Shown piece after piece: positions 63,284-64,000 of a stretch of 64,000 bases of DNA. This DNA comes from Hydrogenophaga sp. NFH-34. Its GTDB lineage: Bacteria; Pseudomonadota; Gammaproteobacteria; Burkholderiales; Burkholderiaceae_C. The DNA lies in the NCBI RefSeq assembly GCF_021401345.1, contig NZ_JACBGE010000015.1, positions 78,249 to 142,248 of the forward strand, given 5' to 3'. The position numbers and the translations under genes were made by a program. Within the stretch, counting starts at the first letter, position 1. Each line of letters begins with the position of its first letter. The notes below the pieces were generated by a model, which saw nothing but the letters and a program-made list of their open reading frames with translations, ran no database searches and was not told the origin of the DNA.

Positions 63284-63297
63284 TTGATCTGTATCAG
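63284..63297. promoter_or_regulatory. FNR-box-like site
   Basis: TTGATCTGTATCAG matches TTGAT-N4-ATCAA at 9 of 10 defined positions. It lies between the divergent FNR-type regulator (ATG at 63197) and the aer-like gene (ATG at 63452), so it could control either. No -10/-35 pair was firmly placed around it. Confidence 0.7.
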
Positions 63298-63451
63298 GGG
63301 CTGGTGCCATGGTTGCCGCATTTGCCGGGCTCCAAAGTGCGAAGTGCATCACTTGGCGGTCGTGTCTTTCATGCGAGAGCCGGCCGGAATCCTGCAGAGA
63401 CCGGCACGGATGGCCGAGAGTGTCTGGAAGTCCTGTTCTGGAGACTCCGCA

Positions 63452-63902
63452 ATGCGCATCAACGAGCCGGTCAGCGGCCACGAATACCCGCTCATGCCCG
63501 GCGTGACCCTGTTGTCGACCACCGATCTGGACAGCCGGGTCACCTACGCCAACGAGGCTTTCCTGGAGGCCAGCGGGTTTTCGCGGTCGCCATTGCTGGG
63601 GCAGCCGCACAACCTCGTGCGCCATCCCGACATGCCTCGCGAGGCAGTTGCCGACATGTGGCACACGCTGCGCGCCGGCCATGCCTGGTCGGCCCTGGTC
63701 AAGAACCGCCGCGCCGATGGTGACCACTACTGGGTGCGGGCCAACGCCACGCCGGTGCGGCGCGAGGGGCGTGGTGGGTTACATGTCGGTGCGCACCGCG
63801 CCCGATTGGGAGGAGATCCGCGAGGCCGAGGTGATCTACCGCCGCTTCCGGCAAGGGCAGGCCCGGGGCCTGAAATTTCGGCTATTCGTAAAAGTGGGTT
63901 GA
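63452..63902 (+). pseudogene. aer: Aer-like PAS-domain chemoreceptor fragment: frameshifted and truncated
   Basis: From the ATG at 63452 (GGAG upstream) the frame reads a PAS domain of the Aer type: STTDLDSRVTYANEAFLEASGFSR, GQPHNLVRHPDMPREA, then HYWVRANATPVRREG. Here the frame is lost: the expected continuation VVGYMSVRTAPDWEEIREAE is found one base further on, so an extra G in the GGGG run at 63766-63769 explains the shift. The shifted frame ends in RGLKFRLFVKVG and a stop at 63902, without the transmembrane and methyl-accepting parts a complete receptor needs. Sequence beyond about 63880 no longer looks like an aer gene. In other bacteria the intact family drives energy taxis through FAD-bound PAS. 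Confidence 0.8.
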
Positions 63903-63909
63903 AACGGGA

Positions 63910-64000
63910 TCAAAGCTCTCCTGCCTCGATCATGCGGATGAGTGTTGAAATGTCCGCTCCGTAGTTCTTGGGCGGCGGTGGTGCCTTGTGTTGGTCAGCC
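63910..64000 (-). CDS. C-terminal end of an unidentified protein, possibly from a mobile element
   Basis: The last 30 codons of an open frame that enters from beyond the window: the residues read HKAPPPPKNYGADISTLIRM and end in IEAGEL with a stop at 63910-63912. I do not recognise the protein. It interrupts the aer-like gene, which suggests an inserted element such as a transposase gene, but no terminal inverted repeat or target duplication can be seen within the window. Confidence 0.35.
   Translation of the reverse strand, partial: ADQHKAPPPPKNYGADISTLIRMIEAGEL

Overview
This 64 kb window is chromosomal DNA from a high-GC betaproteobacterium, most likely a Comamonadaceae member (Hydrogenophaga/Acidovorax/Variovorax-like). 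The basis is gene order typical of that family (ribD-ribE-ribB-ribH-nusB, glyA-nrdR, ybgC-tolQ-tolR, hpnD-hpnE), several tct tripartite transport sets, and a GC-rich intergenic repeat with a CCCCCCGAGGGGG core that I recall from Comamonadaceae genomes. The genus is inference. Most of the window is housekeeping. There is one tRNA, tRNA-Ser(GCU), no rRNA, no CRISPR array and no complete mobile element.

Layout. 1-6.8 kb (minus): riboflavin genes, nusB, an aminotransferase, ybgC, tolQ and the start of tolR, largely overlapping. 6.8-14.9 kb (minus): type IV pilus minor-pilin/tip operon fimT-fimT-pilV-pilW-pilX-pilY1-pilE, ended by a clear terminator. 15-18.2 kb (minus): glyA-nrdR behind a long structured leader, and a membrane-anchored lytic transglycosylase with a good sigma-70 promoter. 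18.2-21.4 kb (plus): a possible multi-hairpin small RNA with its own terminator, then a DUF349 coiled-coil protein. 21.4-26.8 kb (minus): envelope-related operon TPR protein, L,D-transpeptidase, two cyclophilins, lpxH, mtfA. 27-34.1 kb (plus): cysS, a 3-methyladenine glycosylase, accA, tilS, lysC, tRNA-Ser, a small lipoprotein and an EamA transporter. 34.1-39.9 kb: hslR, then the two-component pair tctDE divergent from tctCBA. 39.9-50 kb: LysR/MFS pair, a PAS-containing sigma-54 activator and a branched-chain amino-acid-type ABC operon with an alpha/beta hydrolase. 50-54.2 kb (minus): a second tctB-tctA set without tctC, in one operon with its own two-component pair. 54.3-59.5 kb: hemH, a YigB-like phosphatase and a glycine-betaine-type ABC operon. 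59.5-64 kb: an SH3 protein, hpnE-hpnD, an FNR-type regulator, and an aer-like PAS gene that is frameshifted and cut off by foreign sequence.

How the genes work together. The clearest regulatory circuit is at 42.2-43.9 kb: three copies of a 15-bp palindrome overlap the end of the sigma-54 activator gene and lie about 60-120 bp upstream of a near-consensus -24/-12 promoter that drives the liv-type operon. A second is the direct-repeat array between tctD and tctC. A third is an FNR-box-like site between an FNR-type regulator carrying all four cluster cysteines and the broken aer gene. Spacers inside the liv operon and the ybgC N-terminus have been invaded by the same GC-rich repeat family. In ybgC the 84-bp units (28 codons) are in frame and lengthen the protein.
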